64,000 bases of DNA from Thiobacillus sp. (GTDB taxonomy: Bacteria; Pseudomonadota; Gammaproteobacteria; Burkholderiales; Thiobacillaceae). A model generated the notes under the pieces. The model saw only the letters and a program-made list of their open reading frames with translations. It made no database searches and was not told the origin of the DNA. Both the position numbers and the translations under genes were made by a program. How positions within the stretch are numbered: position 1 is the first letter of the stretch; each line of letters begins with the position of its first letter. Below are positions 15,965 to 24,560 of this stretch, in pieces. The stretch is taken from the NCBI GenBank assembly GCA_024235835.1, contig JACKLQ010000001.1, positions 1,116,001 through 1,180,000 on the forward strand. The letters are read 5' to 3'.

Positions 15965-16396
15965 ATGGGACTTTTTGACGACGCCCTCGGCGGAGTTCTC
16001 GGCAGCCTGGGAAGCGCCAGCGATACCCCGGCCGGTGGCAGCAATGCGATGCTGCAATTGGTCACTGGCCTGATCAAGCAACATGGAGGAGTCGGCGGCC
16101 TGGTGGACACCCTGGCCAAGAGCGGCCTGGGCTCCCAGGCTGCTTCCTGGGTTGGCAGCGGCGACAACGCCCCCGTCACCGGCGACCAGCTCGGACAGGC
16201 CCTTGGCGGCGGCCAACTGGCGGCGCTGGCCGGGCAATTCGGCGTGGACGCCCATGCGATAAACGGCCTGCTGGCCCAATACCTGCCGGAGGTCGTGAAC
16301 CAGCTCACCCCAGGCGGCAAGCTGCCGGATGAGGCCAACCTCAATACCCTGCTGGATAATGCCCTGCCTGCCCTTGCAGGCAAGCTGTTCCGTTGA
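15965..16396 (+). CDS. YidB family protein (DUF937)
   Basis: 143 residues. The start MGLFDDALGGVLGSLG, the middle GLIKQHGGVGGLVDTLAKSGLGSQAASWVGSGDNAPVTGDQL, and the end LLAQYLPEVVNQLTPGGKLPDE are characteristic of YidB/DUF937 proteins. These are small, Gly-rich, largely helical proteins of unknown function found across proteobacteria. AAGGAGAG lies just before the ATG. The next gene (DUF4197) starts 27 bases after this stop, so the two are probably one operon. Confidence 0.93.
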   Translation: MGLFDDALGGVLGSLGSASDTPAGGSNAMLQLVTGLIKQHGGVGGLVDTLAKSGLGSQAASWVGSGDNAPVTGDQLGQALGGGQLAALAGQFGVDAHAINGLLAQYLPEVVNQLTPGGKLPDEANLNTLLDNALPALAGKLFR

Positions 16397-16423
16397 AAAT
16401 CCCGGGATTAATGGAGACAAGCC

Positions 16424-17206
16424 ATGCGTACCACCCTAGCCGCCAAGGCTTTGACCCTTGCCCTCGCCGGCCTGCTTTCCACGTCCACCCAGGCGGGCTG
16501 GCTGGAGGACCTCAAGAAGAAGTGGGAGGAAGCCCAGCCGTCCAAGTCCTCCGGTACTGCCGCTTCGGGCATCGGCGCCGCGGCGGCGATTCTGAGTGAT
16601 GAAGACATGGTGAAGGGCCTGAAGGAGGCCTTGTCCAAGGGGACCCGGTCCGCTATCGCCAACCTGGGCAAGGACGGCGGCTTCCTCAACAACCTGGACG
16701 TGAAGATCCCGATGCCGGACGAGTTGCAGAAGGTGGAGAAGCTGATGCGCCAGCTGGGCCAGGACAAGTACGCGGACCAGTTCGTGTCCACCATGAACCA
16801 CGCGGCGGAGAAGGCCGTGCCGGAGGCGGCTGCATTGTTCGCTGATGCCATCTCCCAGATGAGCCTGGCGGACGCCAAGTCCATCCTCAAGGGCCCTGAC
16901 GATGCCGCCACCCAGTACTTCCGCAAGACCAGCGAGGCAAAGCTCAAGGAACGATTTCGCCCCATCGTGGAGAACGCCACGAGCCAGGCAGGCGTCACAG
17001 CCTCCTACAAGAAGCTCATGCAGAAGGCCGGCCCCTTCGCCCAGTACCTGGGTCAGAGCGCCACGGACCTGGACGGCTACGTGGAAAACAAGGCCGTGGA
17101 TGGCCTGTTCAAGATGATCGCCGCCGAGGAGAAACGCATCCGCCAAGACCCCCTGGCCCGTACCACGGACCTGCTCAAGAAAGTATTCGGATCCCTGGGC
17201 AAGTAA
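16424..17206 (+). CDS. DUF4197 domain exported protein
   Basis: 260 residues with a signal peptide cleaved near TQAGW. The mature helix-rich domain matches DUF4197: LSDEDMVKGLKEALSKGTR, DVKIPMPDELQKVEKLMRQLG, ALFADAISQMSLADAKSILKG, and a C-terminal ATDLDGYVENKAVDGLF followed by MIAAEEKRIRQDP. Function is unknown; these proteins are periplasmic or lipoprotein-like. A GGAG ribosome site lies in the short gap after the YidB-family gene, in line with co-transcription. Confidence 0.93.
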   Translation: MRTTLAAKALTLALAGLLSTSTQAGWLEDLKKKWEEAQPSKSSGTAASGIGAAAAILSDEDMVKGLKEALSKGTRSAIANLGKDGGFLNNLDVKIPMPDELQKVEKLMRQLGQDKYADQFVSTMNHAAEKAVPEAAALFADAISQMSLADAKSILKGPDDAATQYFRKTSEAKLKERFRPIVENATSQAGVTASYKKLMQKAGPFAQYLGQSATDLDGYVENKAVDGLFKMIAAEEKRIRQDPLARTTDLLKKVFGSLGK

Positions 17207-17240
17207 GCGACGGCCAACTGGAAAGGCCGTTCAAGCCAGC

Positions 17241-17549
17241 TCAACGATCCAGGGCCCCATGCCCGTTGAGGTTGCGCCTCATGATGGCGATCAGCCCAAG
17301 AGCCCATACCAGGTGGGTGTCCTTGTCATGCTCGTTGGGGTCTTCGTAGCCCAGCATCGAGCAGATGCTCCAGCGGGCCCGTTCCAGGGGCTCGCCCATC
17401 CCCAGGGCAATCATGTCTTCAGCACCGTTCAATTCCGAGACCAACGAGATGGTGGCGCCATACAGCGCCGCCTTGTCGATATCCACCTCCGCCGTGGCCG
17501 CAAGCCACGCCAGTTGCTCCAGCTTGGAAATGGCCAGCATCGGCTTCAT
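17241..17549 (-). CDS. hypothetical protein (102 aa)
   Basis: Start chosen at 17549 because GGAGACATGAAGTG sits just upstream; the frame stays open further (to 17624) without a ribosome site. The product is mostly helical and acidic, with the segments LAWLAATAEVDIDKAALYGAT, ELNGAEDMIALGMGEPLERARW and LGYEDPNEHDKDTHLVWALG. No signal peptide or recognised motif. It converges with the DUF4197 gene; a small CGGCC/GGCCG hairpin lies in the 34-base gap. Function unknown. Confidence 0.6.
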   Translation of the reverse strand: MKPMLAISKLEQLAWLAATAEVDIDKAALYGATISLVSELNGAEDMIALGMGEPLERARWSICSMLGYEDPNEHDKDTHLVWALGLIAIMRRNLNGHGALDR

Positions 17550-17899
17550 CACTTCATGTCTCCTCCAACAATGTCCAACGCTTCTCGTCGCAAGCGGCAG
17601 GGCGCAAACCTCCATATCCAGCACACCCTCCGTTGCAACGCACGGATCAGGATCATTGACAGGAAAACGCCGTGAAAAGTCCCCTTACCAGGCTTTAATT
17701 CTTCGCTTTATCCCGCACTGCCCGGATCGAGCGTAGCCAGCCGTTTGACCGGCGGATAGCCACGTTAGCGTGAAACGACACGATCTCGACCGAGCCCCTG
17801 ACGGTTGCAGGCAAGGGTGCCACCACCTTGATCGGGAAGCACTCCATGAATCGAGGCATTTCACCCCAGCCGCCCTGGTTATTCAGCGCCCCAACCCCG
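17550..17899. other. intergenic stretch with no supported gene
   Basis: About 350 bases between two minus-strand hypothetical genes. A minus-strand frame is open over 17695-17964 but lacks a ribosome site and family features. It overlaps the end of the next gene. No repeat, terminator or RNA gene was recognised. Confidence 0.5.
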
Positions 17900-18277
17900 T
17901 CAGAACTTGCGCCTGAAGGCCACGCCGAACGGCTTGGCATCCTCCAGCCGGGCATCTCCGCCACGCAGGTCCACGGCGCCGCGTTCCAGCAATTCCATGG
18001 CCCATCCGTCGTCCCCCGGCTTTCTGACCGCGCCGTAATTCACTCCCCGCAGCATGGATTTGATCCGGGCCAGGGCTTCGGCCGCCTTGTCCGCCGTGGC
18101 ATCCGCCTGGTCGGACTGGGGACCGAACCTGTCGATCTCGATGAGGTCATCCCGGGCCTGGGCGCCGCTGCCTGATGAAGCAGCCTCCGCGGCAGGTCTG
18201 GCACTGCCCTTGGCCATGGCCCAGCCGGGCATTCCCGCGATGACCGCCATGCCCATGAGCATCGCCTTGCGCCTCAT
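17900..18277 (-). CDS. exported hypothetical protein (125 aa)
   Basis: ATG at 18277 is preceded by GGAGGGCGGG; upstream in-frame ATGs lack such a site. The first 24 residues (MRRKAMLMGMAVIAGMPGWAMA) form a signal peptide. The mature part has a low-complexity Ala/Ser/Gly stretch, then DDLIEIDRFGPQSDQADATADK and an amphipathic helix (AAEALARIKSMLRGVNYG), ending in FGVAFRRKF. The C-terminal aromatic and basic end hints at an envelope role, but no family was recognised. Confidence 0.6.
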   Translation of the reverse strand: MRRKAMLMGMAVIAGMPGWAMAKGSARPAAEAASSGSGAQARDDLIEIDRFGPQSDQADATADKAAEALARIKSMLRGVNYGAVRKPGDDGWAMELLERGAVDLRGGDARLEDAKPFGVAFRRKF

Positions 18278-18379
18278 CCCGCCCTCCATGTGCGTTGGAT
18301 CGGACGCTTTCTTTATAGCCCGCCCGGGAAATGGGTCGGTTAATCCTTCCCAACCTCCCACACGCCGGGAACATCCAGG

Positions 18380-19435
18380 TCAATTGCCCCGGAGCCAGAC
18401 CGACTGGATGTGGTCGCCGTCATAGGCGTAGGCAAAGGCGGCGTTGCGGCCGTCGAAGGCGACCTCCATGGGCACTTCGCCCATGTCCGCCCAGTCGGGG
18501 TCATTGCTGCCCGTGATGCGGAGGAACCAGCGCCCGCCGCGTTGAATGAACTGGCCGCCGTAATGGAGGGCCTGCATGGAGCCGAATCCGGGCACCAGTA
18601 GTTGGGCCTGCCACTGGTAACGATCGGGGGCCCGGCGGTTGATGGCCAGGGTGCCGCCCGTTGCGGCCGGTTCACCATCCACCTGGTGGGCCAGGAGTTG
18701 GTAGCGTCCTTCAATGCCCGACTGGACGGGAGGCGTTACCGGCGAGGGCTCCACGGGCAGGCCGGGTGTCGCTACCACGGCTTCCGCTTCGGGCAGGACC
18801 GGCAAGGGCACTTCGCCCGCCAGGGGAGGCTGGGATGGCAGGACATGCTCCCCACGTTCTTCGGTCATCCAGCCCAGGGCGGCCAGGGCCATGAAGGCGG
18901 AGATGATGATGGCGGTGACAGCCGTAGCCTTGCCGCCGGCTCGCTGGTGATTGACGTCCATGATGGCGGCGATGCCGAAGCCCGTGGCCACCAGGGTCGC
19001 CACGAGAAAACCCAGGGCGAAATCCCGGTCCCGCAGTTCCATTTCGGGCAGGGCGGCCACCACGCCAAACAGCACCATGCTGATGGCGATGCTGACCCAT
19101 GCCTTCTTGCCGGGTGGCGGTGAATATTGCCCCGCCACGTCCCGGGGCCCCAGGGGAACGGGCTGTTCAGGGTGCATGGGGGCGGTGGCTGGCCTGACGC
19201 CCTGCATTTTCTTGAACTCGATGAGGAACTGGATGCCCAGGGGCACCAGCACCACGGCGTAGATGAGCCACTTGAATTCCTTGAGCTTTTCCAGATCGAA
19301 GATGAGGATGCCGGAAAGGATGAGCAGGCCGGCGATGGTGATGAGCAGGAAGGGGTAGTCCTTCAGGTAGCCGACGATCTGCCCCATCGCGGGATGTTCC
19401 TTGGGCGCTTCGGGTTTCTTGTCGCTATCGACCAT
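18380..19435 (-). CDS. membrane protein with four or five TM segments and a C-terminal beta domain
   Basis: ATG 19435 is preceded by GGGAGA; an upstream GTG at 19447 is less likely. 351 residues. Hydrophobic segments: FLLITIAGLLILSGILIF, WLIYAVVLVPLGIQFLI, VSIAISMVLFGVVAALP, FALGFLVATLVATGFGIAAI and AVTAIIISAFMALAALGW. After a Pro-rich linker the C-terminal about 130 residues look like a compact beta domain (YQLLAHQVDGEPAATGGTL ... GRWFLRITGSNDPDWADMGE). No family recognised. It ends 102 bases before the next gene on that strand. Confidence 0.7.
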   Translation of the reverse strand: MVDSDKKPEAPKEHPAMGQIVGYLKDYPFLLITIAGLLILSGILIFDLEKLKEFKWLIYAVVLVPLGIQFLIEFKKMQGVRPATAPMHPEQPVPLGPRDVAGQYSPPPGKKAWVSIAISMVLFGVVAALPEMELRDRDFALGFLVATLVATGFGIAAIMDVNHQRAGGKATAVTAIIISAFMALAALGWMTEERGEHVLPSQPPLAGEVPLPVLPEAEAVVATPGLPVEPSPVTPPVQSGIEGRYQLLAHQVDGEPAATGGTLAINRRAPDRYQWQAQLLVPGFGSMQALHYGGQFIQRGGRWFLRITGSNDPDWADMGEVPMEVAFDGRNAAFAYAYDGDHIQSVWLRGN

Positions 19436-19527
19436 GCTGTCTCCCACGCATGTTGATCATGGGAGGCATTATAGGCAGCCGCCCAGATCAGGACAGACAC
19501 GCAGGCCGCGCAAGCCGCGCCGGGGTC

Positions 19528-20271
19528 CTAGTGCCTGGAACCCATGAGCCTGCGAGCGGATTCCGCGAAGGCCCCCAGGAACCTCACCCGCTCCTGGCCT
19601 GGATCATGGGCCGAGACCACGCCCCCTCCGGAACCGCTGTCGGCGCCCAGGAAAGGCAAGGCCCCCTGCTCCAGGCTGCAGCCGCTGGCCTGGGCAGCCA
19701 AGAGTGCCCCCACCCAGTCCGCCTCCATCTCCTGCTGATGCCAGAGGGGTGACATGCGCAGTGCCAGGGGGAAATCCCCCTCCAGCAGTTCCATGGCCCG
19801 CTGGCCCGTTTTGGTCCAGTTTGGCGGCATGCCGGACAGCACCAAGAGCGCATGGGCATCCTCGTCGAAGTGGCGCTGAGCGATGTGGACCAGTTCATGG
19901 CCCACCAGGAAGGCCAGCTGGCAGCGGGGCAACCCCAGGGCCTCGGGGCTGAGGACCACCACATCCGGAGCAGAGGACCAGGCCGGTCCATACCCCCCTT
20001 TGCTCGAAACCTGGAAGCGGACCTTCCCGATGCCCGCCAGGTCGGCCATGCGTTGCCAGTCAGGCCGGGGATGAAGGTCCACGCAATCTTCGCAGCCCTC
20101 GGTTCGCCAGGTGAAGCGTGTGACGTTGCTGGCATCGGGAAACCAGGCCGCACGGATCGGCTCCTGGGCATGTATCTGCACACAGCCAAGCAGGCCGACA
20201 CAAGCCATCCAAGTTCGCCATCCCTGACGGCCAAGATGCTCTGCCGACCCTTCCGCATCCCTTCGTGCCAT
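19528..20271 (-). CDS. HExxH zinc metalloprotease-like exported protein
   Basis: About 247 residues from ATG 20271. The hydrophobic MACVGLLGCVQIHAQ segment near the N-terminus suggests export. FLVGHELVHIAQRHFDEDAH carries HELVH (HExxH zinc and catalytic motif), and QQEMEADWVGALLAAQASGC supplies the usual downstream Glu ligand, as in M48-type peptidases. Residues between (DVVVLSPEALGLPRCQLAFL) fit the strand before the active-site helix. The chain is short and lacks TPR repeats. Upstream DNA leads into a decayed kinase gene in the opposite direction. Confidence 0.72.
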   Translation of the reverse strand: MARRDAEGSAEHLGRQGWRTWMACVGLLGCVQIHAQEPIRAAWFPDASNVTRFTWRTEGCEDCVDLHPRPDWQRMADLAGIGKVRFQVSSKGGYGPAWSSAPDVVVLSPEALGLPRCQLAFLVGHELVHIAQRHFDEDAHALLVLSGMPPNWTKTGQRAMELLEGDFPLALRMSPLWHQQEMEADWVGALLAAQASGCSLEQGALPFLGADSGSGGGVVSAHDPGQERVRFLGAFAESARRLMGSRH

Positions 20272-20449
20272 GGCCGCTCCTGCCTGTGCCCCAAGTCCCA
20301 CCATAGATGGCCCTCGTCATCCTGCTGTCACATTCCTCGAACATGTGCGGCCAGGAGGTGACCGTGAAGCCGGGGTCGAGCGGCGGATTGTTGGCCAAGC
20401 ACATATTGAATTCGTGGCGACCCTGCCAATACGCGGCCACTGGTACGCC

Positions 20450-21263
20450 AGCCCATGCCGATCTCTACATGGTCATTCCACGAAGACTCGACCCGGAACG
20501 GCAGTGGCGGCCCCATCGGCCAAGCCCGCCCCACGCCCATGGAACCGGCAGGCCGCCCTGGGGCATCCCGTCACCCTGCTGGCCACCATGGCGCCGGACA
20601 TGCATGGGCCGGAGTAGCGCCGGCTGCTGGCAGAAGCCGGCGTGGATAGCGGATACCTGGTGACTACCAGCTAGGGCGACACGCCCATGTCCATGTTCCT
20701 GGTCCATGAAACCAACGGCTCCCGCACCATCGCCCATCACCGGGAACTGGCGGAACGGGTCTTCGAGGAGCTCCGTGGCCCTTCCTTGGGCCGCTGCGGC
20801 TGGGTGCACTTCGAGGGCCGCAACATCGAGGCTGTTGCCCCCATGATGGAACACCTGGCCGGGATCACCTTTGCCGGCAGGATCTCGGTGGAGGTCGAGA
20901 AGGTCTCGTCCGGGCATTGAAGGGTTGGTGGACCTGGCCAATCTGGTGCTGTCGTGCCGTGCCTACGCCCAAGCCAGAGGTTTCAACGATGCCCCGGCGC
21001 TGCTGTCGTACCTGCGCAGCCACGGCAACAGGGCGCTGATGATCTGCGCCTGGGGGTAGGCGGGTGCCTGGGCCTTGGAGGCGGACGGGCAGCACCACCA
21101 CTGTCCGGCCTTCATGCCCCCCAGGGTGGTGGACACCGTGGGGGCCGGCGACGTGTTCAACGCCGGCATGGTCCACGCCCTGGCCATGGGCGCCGATACG
21201 CCGCGGGCCCTGGAGATCGCCACCCGCCTTGCTGGCCGCAAGGTCGACCAGACGGGGTGTCAT
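20450..21263 (+). pseudogene. decayed PfkB-family sugar kinase
   Basis: Stretches of a ribokinase/ketohexokinase-like protein are readable across the region but interrupted. LGHPVTLLATMAPDMHG runs into TAG at 20615-20617, then RRLLAEAGVDSGYLVTTS into TAG at 20672-20674, then NGSRTIAHHRELAERVFEEL ... WVHFEGRNIEA ... RISVEVEK. A frameshift near 20915 leads to GIEGLVDLANLVLSCRAYAQ and LMICAWG, a further TAG at 21057-21059, and finally the catalytic block VVDTVGAGDVFNAGM with LAGRKVDQTG. At least three nonsense codons and one frameshift; cannot make a working kinase. N-terminal boundary is uncertain. Confidence 0.85.
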
Positions 21264-21385
21264 GAATGCCCGAGCGCGCCACAGTCCTGCCGCTCCACTG
21301 AAATCATCGGGTGAGAGGTGTCACACCGACCTGCCACGACGGGCGCTAAGATGGCCCGTTCCGGGAAATTGGAAGGAGCAGCGCC

Positions 21386-22246
21386 ATGCGTTGGGAACGC
21401 AGCAGAGCCAGCGAGAACGTCGAGGACCGGCGTGGTCGGGGGAATGGTGGCCTGCGCCTGGGGGGCAAGGGCATCGGCCTGGGCACCATCGCCATCGCCC
21501 TGGTGGCCATGTTGCTTGGGGTGGACCCGGGCATCGTGCTGAACATGGTGGGGGGCCCGGCCATGGAGCAGCAAACCAGCGCACCGGCCCAGCCGTCAGC
21601 CGACGACGAGGCCTCCCGCTTCGTCGCCCATGTGCTGGGGGACACCGAGGACACCTGGCGCAAGATCTTCGACCAGTCGGGACGCCAGTACCAGGACCCC
21701 AAGCTGGTGCTGTTCACCGGCAGCACCCAGACCGCATGTGGCCAGGGCCAGGCGGCCATGGGCCCGTTCTACTGCCCGGCGGACCACAAGGTCTATATCG
21801 ACCTGGCCTTCAATGAAGACCTGAAGCATCGCTTCAAGGCGCCGGGGGACTTCGCCCAGGCCTACGTCATCGCCCATGAGGTGGGCCACCACGTGCAGAA
21901 CCTGCTGGGCACGGCGGAGAAGATCCATGTCCTGCGCCAACGGGTGAGCGAGAAGGAAGCCAATGCCCTTTCCGTGCGCATGGAACTGCAGGCGGATTGC
22001 TTTGCCGGCGTATGGGCACACCATGCCCAGGCGGCCCGCCAGATCCTGGAATCCGGCGACGTGGAGGAGGCGATCAATGCCGCCACCGCCATCGGCGACG
22101 ACCGGCTGCAGAAACAGGCCCAGGGCTACGCGGTGCCCGACAGCTTCACCCACGGCAGCTCGGCCCAGCGGGTGCGCTGGTTCCGCAAGGGCATCGAAAG
22201 CGGCGATCCCCAGGTGTGCAACTCTTTCCAGGCGCGCAACCTCTAA
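21386..22246 (+). CDS. ypfJ: YpfJ family neutral zinc metallopeptidase
   Basis: 286 residues. The N-terminal 30 residues are cytoplasmic and basic (MRWERSRASENVEDRRG), followed by one membrane anchor (IGLGTIAIALVAMLLG) near residue 40. The periplasmic part carries the family signature: GPFYCPADHKVYIDLAFNEDL, IAHEVGHHVQNLLG with the HEVGH zinc motif, and MELQADCFAGVWAH with the third zinc ligand. Family members are putative neutral peptidases without a firmly known substrate. Ribosome site TTGGAAGGAGC precedes the ATG. Single gene between the kinase relic and the IS region. Confidence 0.95.
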   Translation: MRWERSRASENVEDRRGRGNGGLRLGGKGIGLGTIAIALVAMLLGVDPGIVLNMVGGPAMEQQTSAPAQPSADDEASRFVAHVLGDTEDTWRKIFDQSGRQYQDPKLVLFTGSTQTACGQGQAAMGPFYCPADHKVYIDLAFNEDLKHRFKAPGDFAQAYVIAHEVGHHVQNLLGTAEKIHVLRQRVSEKEANALSVRMELQADCFAGVWAHHAQAARQILESGDVEEAINAATAIGDDRLQKQAQGYAVPDSFTHGSSAQRVRWFRKGIESGDPQVCNSFQARNL

Positions 22247-22273
22247 GAACGAGCTGAAATATTAACTGCCGTT

Positions 22274-22312
22274 AGGACTGAGCCCTTCGACAAACTCAGG
22301 GCGAACGGATTT
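22274..22312. repeat. interspersed repeat (AGGACTGAGCCCTTCGACAA type)
   Basis: AGGACTGAGCCCTTCGACAA followed by ACTCAGGGCGAACGG is a widespread proteobacterial interspersed repeat with a CCCT/AGGG stem. Single copy, 28 bases after the metallopeptidase stop and upstream of the IS. Confidence 0.7.
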
Positions 22313-22413
22313 ATTCAGTGCGTTCCCAAATTCGCCCAGGACCTGCTGTCCGATAACTCGAAGAACGAAAGGAAATGGTATGGACGCCTCCCACCCCGTG
22401 AGCGCTGAACACG

Positions 22414-22480
22414 AGTTACCCACCGCGCCGGTCACCTTTGGTGATAGAGGGACCGCCGGCGCCCGGCGCGGTGGATAACT
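22414..22480. repeat. nested palindrome left of the transposase
   Basis: Outer arms AGTTACCCACCGCGCCGG (22414-22431) and CCGGCGCGGTGGATAACT (22463-22480) match at 17 of 18 positions. An inner hairpin TCACCTTTGGTGA lies at 22432-22444. It may be part of the IS or its palindromic target. Confidence 0.85.
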
Positions 22481-22586
22481 CTGCGGTGGTGGGGTGAGTG
22501 AGGGGTGGACCCTCACGGGCCAACGGCATCGAAGTGCCCAAGGTGGAAGATACGAAGATCTTCACAGGCAAACCGGAGGGTCCGAA

Positions 22587-23612
22587 ATGAAGGATAGCAA
22601 GACTGTGGTCGGCGTTGACATCGCCAAGCGGGTGTTCCAGTTGCACTGGATCGACATGGAGACCGGAGAGATCGTGAGTTTGCAGCTCAAGCGCGAGAAG
22701 TTCCTGGAGCACTTTGCCAACCGGTCGCCCTGCCTGATCGGCATGGAAGCCTGCGGTGGCGCGCAGCACTGGGCCAGGCAACTTGTGGCCATGGGCCACC
22801 AGGTCAAGCTCATGCCGGCCAAGGCCGTCCGTCCCTTCGTCGGCGGCAACAAGAGCGACGCGCATGACGCCCGCGCCATCTGGACGGCGGTGCGGCAACC
22901 GGGCCTCAAGGCGGTTGCCGTCAAGACCGAGGAACAGCAGGCCATCCTGGCCCTGCACCGCATGCGTCAGCAGCTGGTCAAGTTCCGCACCGCCCAGATC
23001 AACGGCCTGCGGGGTCTCCTGACCGAGTACGGCGAGGTCATGCCCCAAGGCAAGGCGGGTGTGAAGAAAGGCATCGCCGAAGCCCTGCAACGGCTGTCCG
23101 ATCGTCTGCCGGCGATGGTCATCGACACCCTGCGCGAGCAGTGGGCGCGGATCGGCAAGCTCGACGATGAGATCGGCGAGATCGAGCGGCGGTTGAAGGT
23201 CTGGCACAGGGAAGACAAAGCCTGCCAGCGTATTGCCGACATCCCCGGCGTGGGCTTGCTGACCGCCACGGCGGCGGTGGCCACGATGGGCGATGCCCAG
23301 GCCTTCAAGTCGGGGCGCGAATTCGCCGCCTGGCTGGGGCTGGTGCCCAGGCAGACCGGCACGGGCGGGCGCATACGACTCCTGGGCATCAGCAAGCGGG
23401 GTGACACTTACCTACGCACGCTGTTGATCCACGGCGCAAGGTCGGTGCTCACGCACGCCAAGGAGCCGCAGCCGTGGATCACGGAACTGCGCCGACGCCG
23501 GCCGCTGAATGTCGCGGTGGTGGCGCTGGCCAACAAGATGGCGCGCACGATCTGGGCCTTGCTGGCCCACGAGCGGACGTACCAGAAAGGGTTTGTGAGC
23601 CAGCCCACGTAG
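22587..23612 (+). CDS. IS110 family transposase (IS1111 group)
   Basis: 341 residues from ATG 22587, just after CCGGAGGG; the ORF is open upstream to 22494 without support. DEDD-type catalytic domain at the N-terminus: VVGVDIAKRVFQLHW (Asp), LIGMEACGGAQHWAR (Glu), and NKSDAHDARAIW (DxxD). The C-terminal transposase_20 domain carries IPGVGLLTATA and FAAWLGLVPRQTGTGG, then RIRLLGISKRGDTYLRTLLIHGAR, all usual for the family, which works via a RuvC-like DEDD site and, in recent work on the family, an RNA guide. No frameshift or stop is seen, so the transposase looks intact. Confidence 0.97.
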   Translation: MKDSKTVVGVDIAKRVFQLHWIDMETGEIVSLQLKREKFLEHFANRSPCLIGMEACGGAQHWARQLVAMGHQVKLMPAKAVRPFVGGNKSDAHDARAIWTAVRQPGLKAVAVKTEEQQAILALHRMRQQLVKFRTAQINGLRGLLTEYGEVMPQGKAGVKKGIAEALQRLSDRLPAMVIDTLREQWARIGKLDDEIGEIERRLKVWHREDKACQRIADIPGVGLLTATAAVATMGDAQAFKSGREFAAWLGLVPRQTGTGGRIRLLGISKRGDTYLRTLLIHGARSVLTHAKEPQPWITELRRRRPLNVAVVALANKMARTIWALLAHERTYQKGFVSQPT

Positions 23613-23625
23613 GGCTGGCTCACAA
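23593..23625 (+). terminator. 14-bp perfect hairpin over the transposase stop codon
   Basis: TTGTGAGCCAGCCC (23593-23606), loop ACGTA, GGGCTGGCTCACAA (23612-23625). The TAG stop (23610-23612) lies in the loop and stem. No T-run; it may limit transcription or be a structured part of the IS end. Confidence 0.6.
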
Positions 23626-23902
23626 CGTATCTCAACCACTTTGAGAGAAAGGAACGGCACGCCGTAAAGGTTGCGCAAGGTCGATAAAGTGTGATGGCAA
23701 ACAGGTCAGACCGTGACCCGCCAAGCCTGTATGGGGTCAAGGACTTCGAGTCCTTCAAGGAAATGAGGCGCGGGTCAGCGGATTCCATCAGGGCCAGCAG
23801 GCAATCCAGCCTGCACCACAGGCCGGATATAAAACTGCAGCCTATCTGTCCCAGAACACCCCAATCGTCCTTGGCAAACGGGAGGCGTCCATATAAATCC
23901 CC
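23626..23902. other. region between the transposase and the DsrE gene
   Basis: 277 bases with no gene. The likely right end of the IS is here, marked by the TGACCCG/CGGGTCA pair (23715-23721, 23773-23779) and an AAGGACT-TCG-AGTCCTT hairpin (23739-23755). The AT-richer part from 23826 on probably holds the dsrE promoter. Confidence 0.5.
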
Positions 23903-24430
23903 ATGCGCAAACCGGTTTTCACCCTGCTGACCCTGGTCTTGTCGACCACGCTGGTTTCACTCGCCCAGGCGGCGGACACGCCTGCACAAGCCGACCCCCG
24001 CCAGATGGTCATGGTGGACGCCAATGGGGTCTATCGCGTGGTCTACGACATCCACAGCGACGAACAGGCGGCGGGCATCTCCAAGGGCCTGTACTACGCC
24101 CGGGGCCTGTTCGAGGCTTTCCGCAAGCAGGGCGTGAAACCCGGCCAGGTGGACGCCCACCTGGTGCTCCACGGTGACGCCGCGCGCATGCTGCTGAAGG
24201 ACGAGGCCTACCAGGTCGCCGTCAACGACCCCTTCGCCGTGAACCCCAACGCCAAGATCGTCCAGGATCTCATCGACCTGGGGGTGAGCGTGGAAATCTG
24301 CCACAGCGCCATGAAGAGCAAGGGCTGGAAGATCCAGGACGTGTTGCCGAACGTGGCCATCGTCCACGACGGCTATACCCGGCTCATCAAGCTGCAGAAC
24401 GACGGCTACGCCCACATCGGCGGATTCTGA
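23903..24430 (+). CDS. DsrE family exported protein
   Basis: 175 residues with a signal peptide (MRKPVFTLLTLVLSTTLVSLAQA). The mature domain has the DsrE/F-like fold: VYRVVYDIHSDEQAAGISKG, VDAHLVLHGDAARMLLKDEAY and VQDLIDLGVSVEICHSAMKSKGW with a Cys in the usual loop, then VAIVHDGYTRLIKLQNDGYAHIGGF. DsrE-type proteins of the sulfur pathways move sulfur on a cysteine; periplasmic copies are poorly understood. A second DsrE gene lies at 39138-39575. The stop codon TGA falls exactly at the border of a MITE-like element (24431), so the last codons may have been shaped by that insertion. Confidence 0.88.
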   Translation: MRKPVFTLLTLVLSTTLVSLAQAADTPAQADPRQMVMVDANGVYRVVYDIHSDEQAAGISKGLYYARGLFEAFRKQGVKPGQVDAHLVLHGDAARMLLKDEAYQVAVNDPFAVNPNAKIVQDLIDLGVSVEICHSAMKSKGWKIQDVLPNVAIVHDGYTRLIKLQNDGYAHIGGF

Positions 24431-24560
24431 AAGGCTCTGTTCGCGTCAAATGTGGATATAACACCAGCGCTCCGCGGGATTTTCTTCCCCCTGTTTTAAT
24501 GGGAAGAACCACGCAAAAAAGCGGTTATCGCCAATCCACTGATAACGCGAACAGAGCCTT
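24431..24560. mobile_element. 130-bp MITE-like element with 16-bp terminal inverted repeats
   Basis: AAGGCTCTGTTCGCGT (24431-24446) is perfectly inverted at 24545-24560, and CTGA flanks both ends (24427-24430 and 24561-24564), like a 4-bp target duplication. No transposase gene inside. A minus-strand frame of 30 codons (WIGDNRFFAWFFPLKQGEEN ...) is open between the arms and may be a leftover of the parent element. It separates the DsrE gene from the convergent nitroreductase gene. Confidence 0.8.

Larger units (their letters stand above)
22414..23779 (+). mobile_element. IS110 family (IS1111-like) insertion sequence; ends uncertain
   Basis: Contains one full transposase gene (22587-23612). 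On the left, an 18-bp inverted repeat (22414-22431 with 22463-22480, one mismatch) encloses a perfect TCACC/GGTGA hairpin. On the right, TGACCCG (23715-23721) and CGGGTCA (23773-23779) enclose an AAGGACT/AGTCCTT hairpin. IS110/IS1111 elements lack ordinary terminal repeats and often insert beside palindromes. The true termini and any flanking duplication cannot be fixed from one copy; given bounds are approximate. Confidence 0.6.

Noticed and set aside
17695..17964. Minus-strand open frame of 89 codons between two hypothetical genes.
   Set aside because: It overlaps the end of the next gene, has no ribosome site and no recognisable motif.
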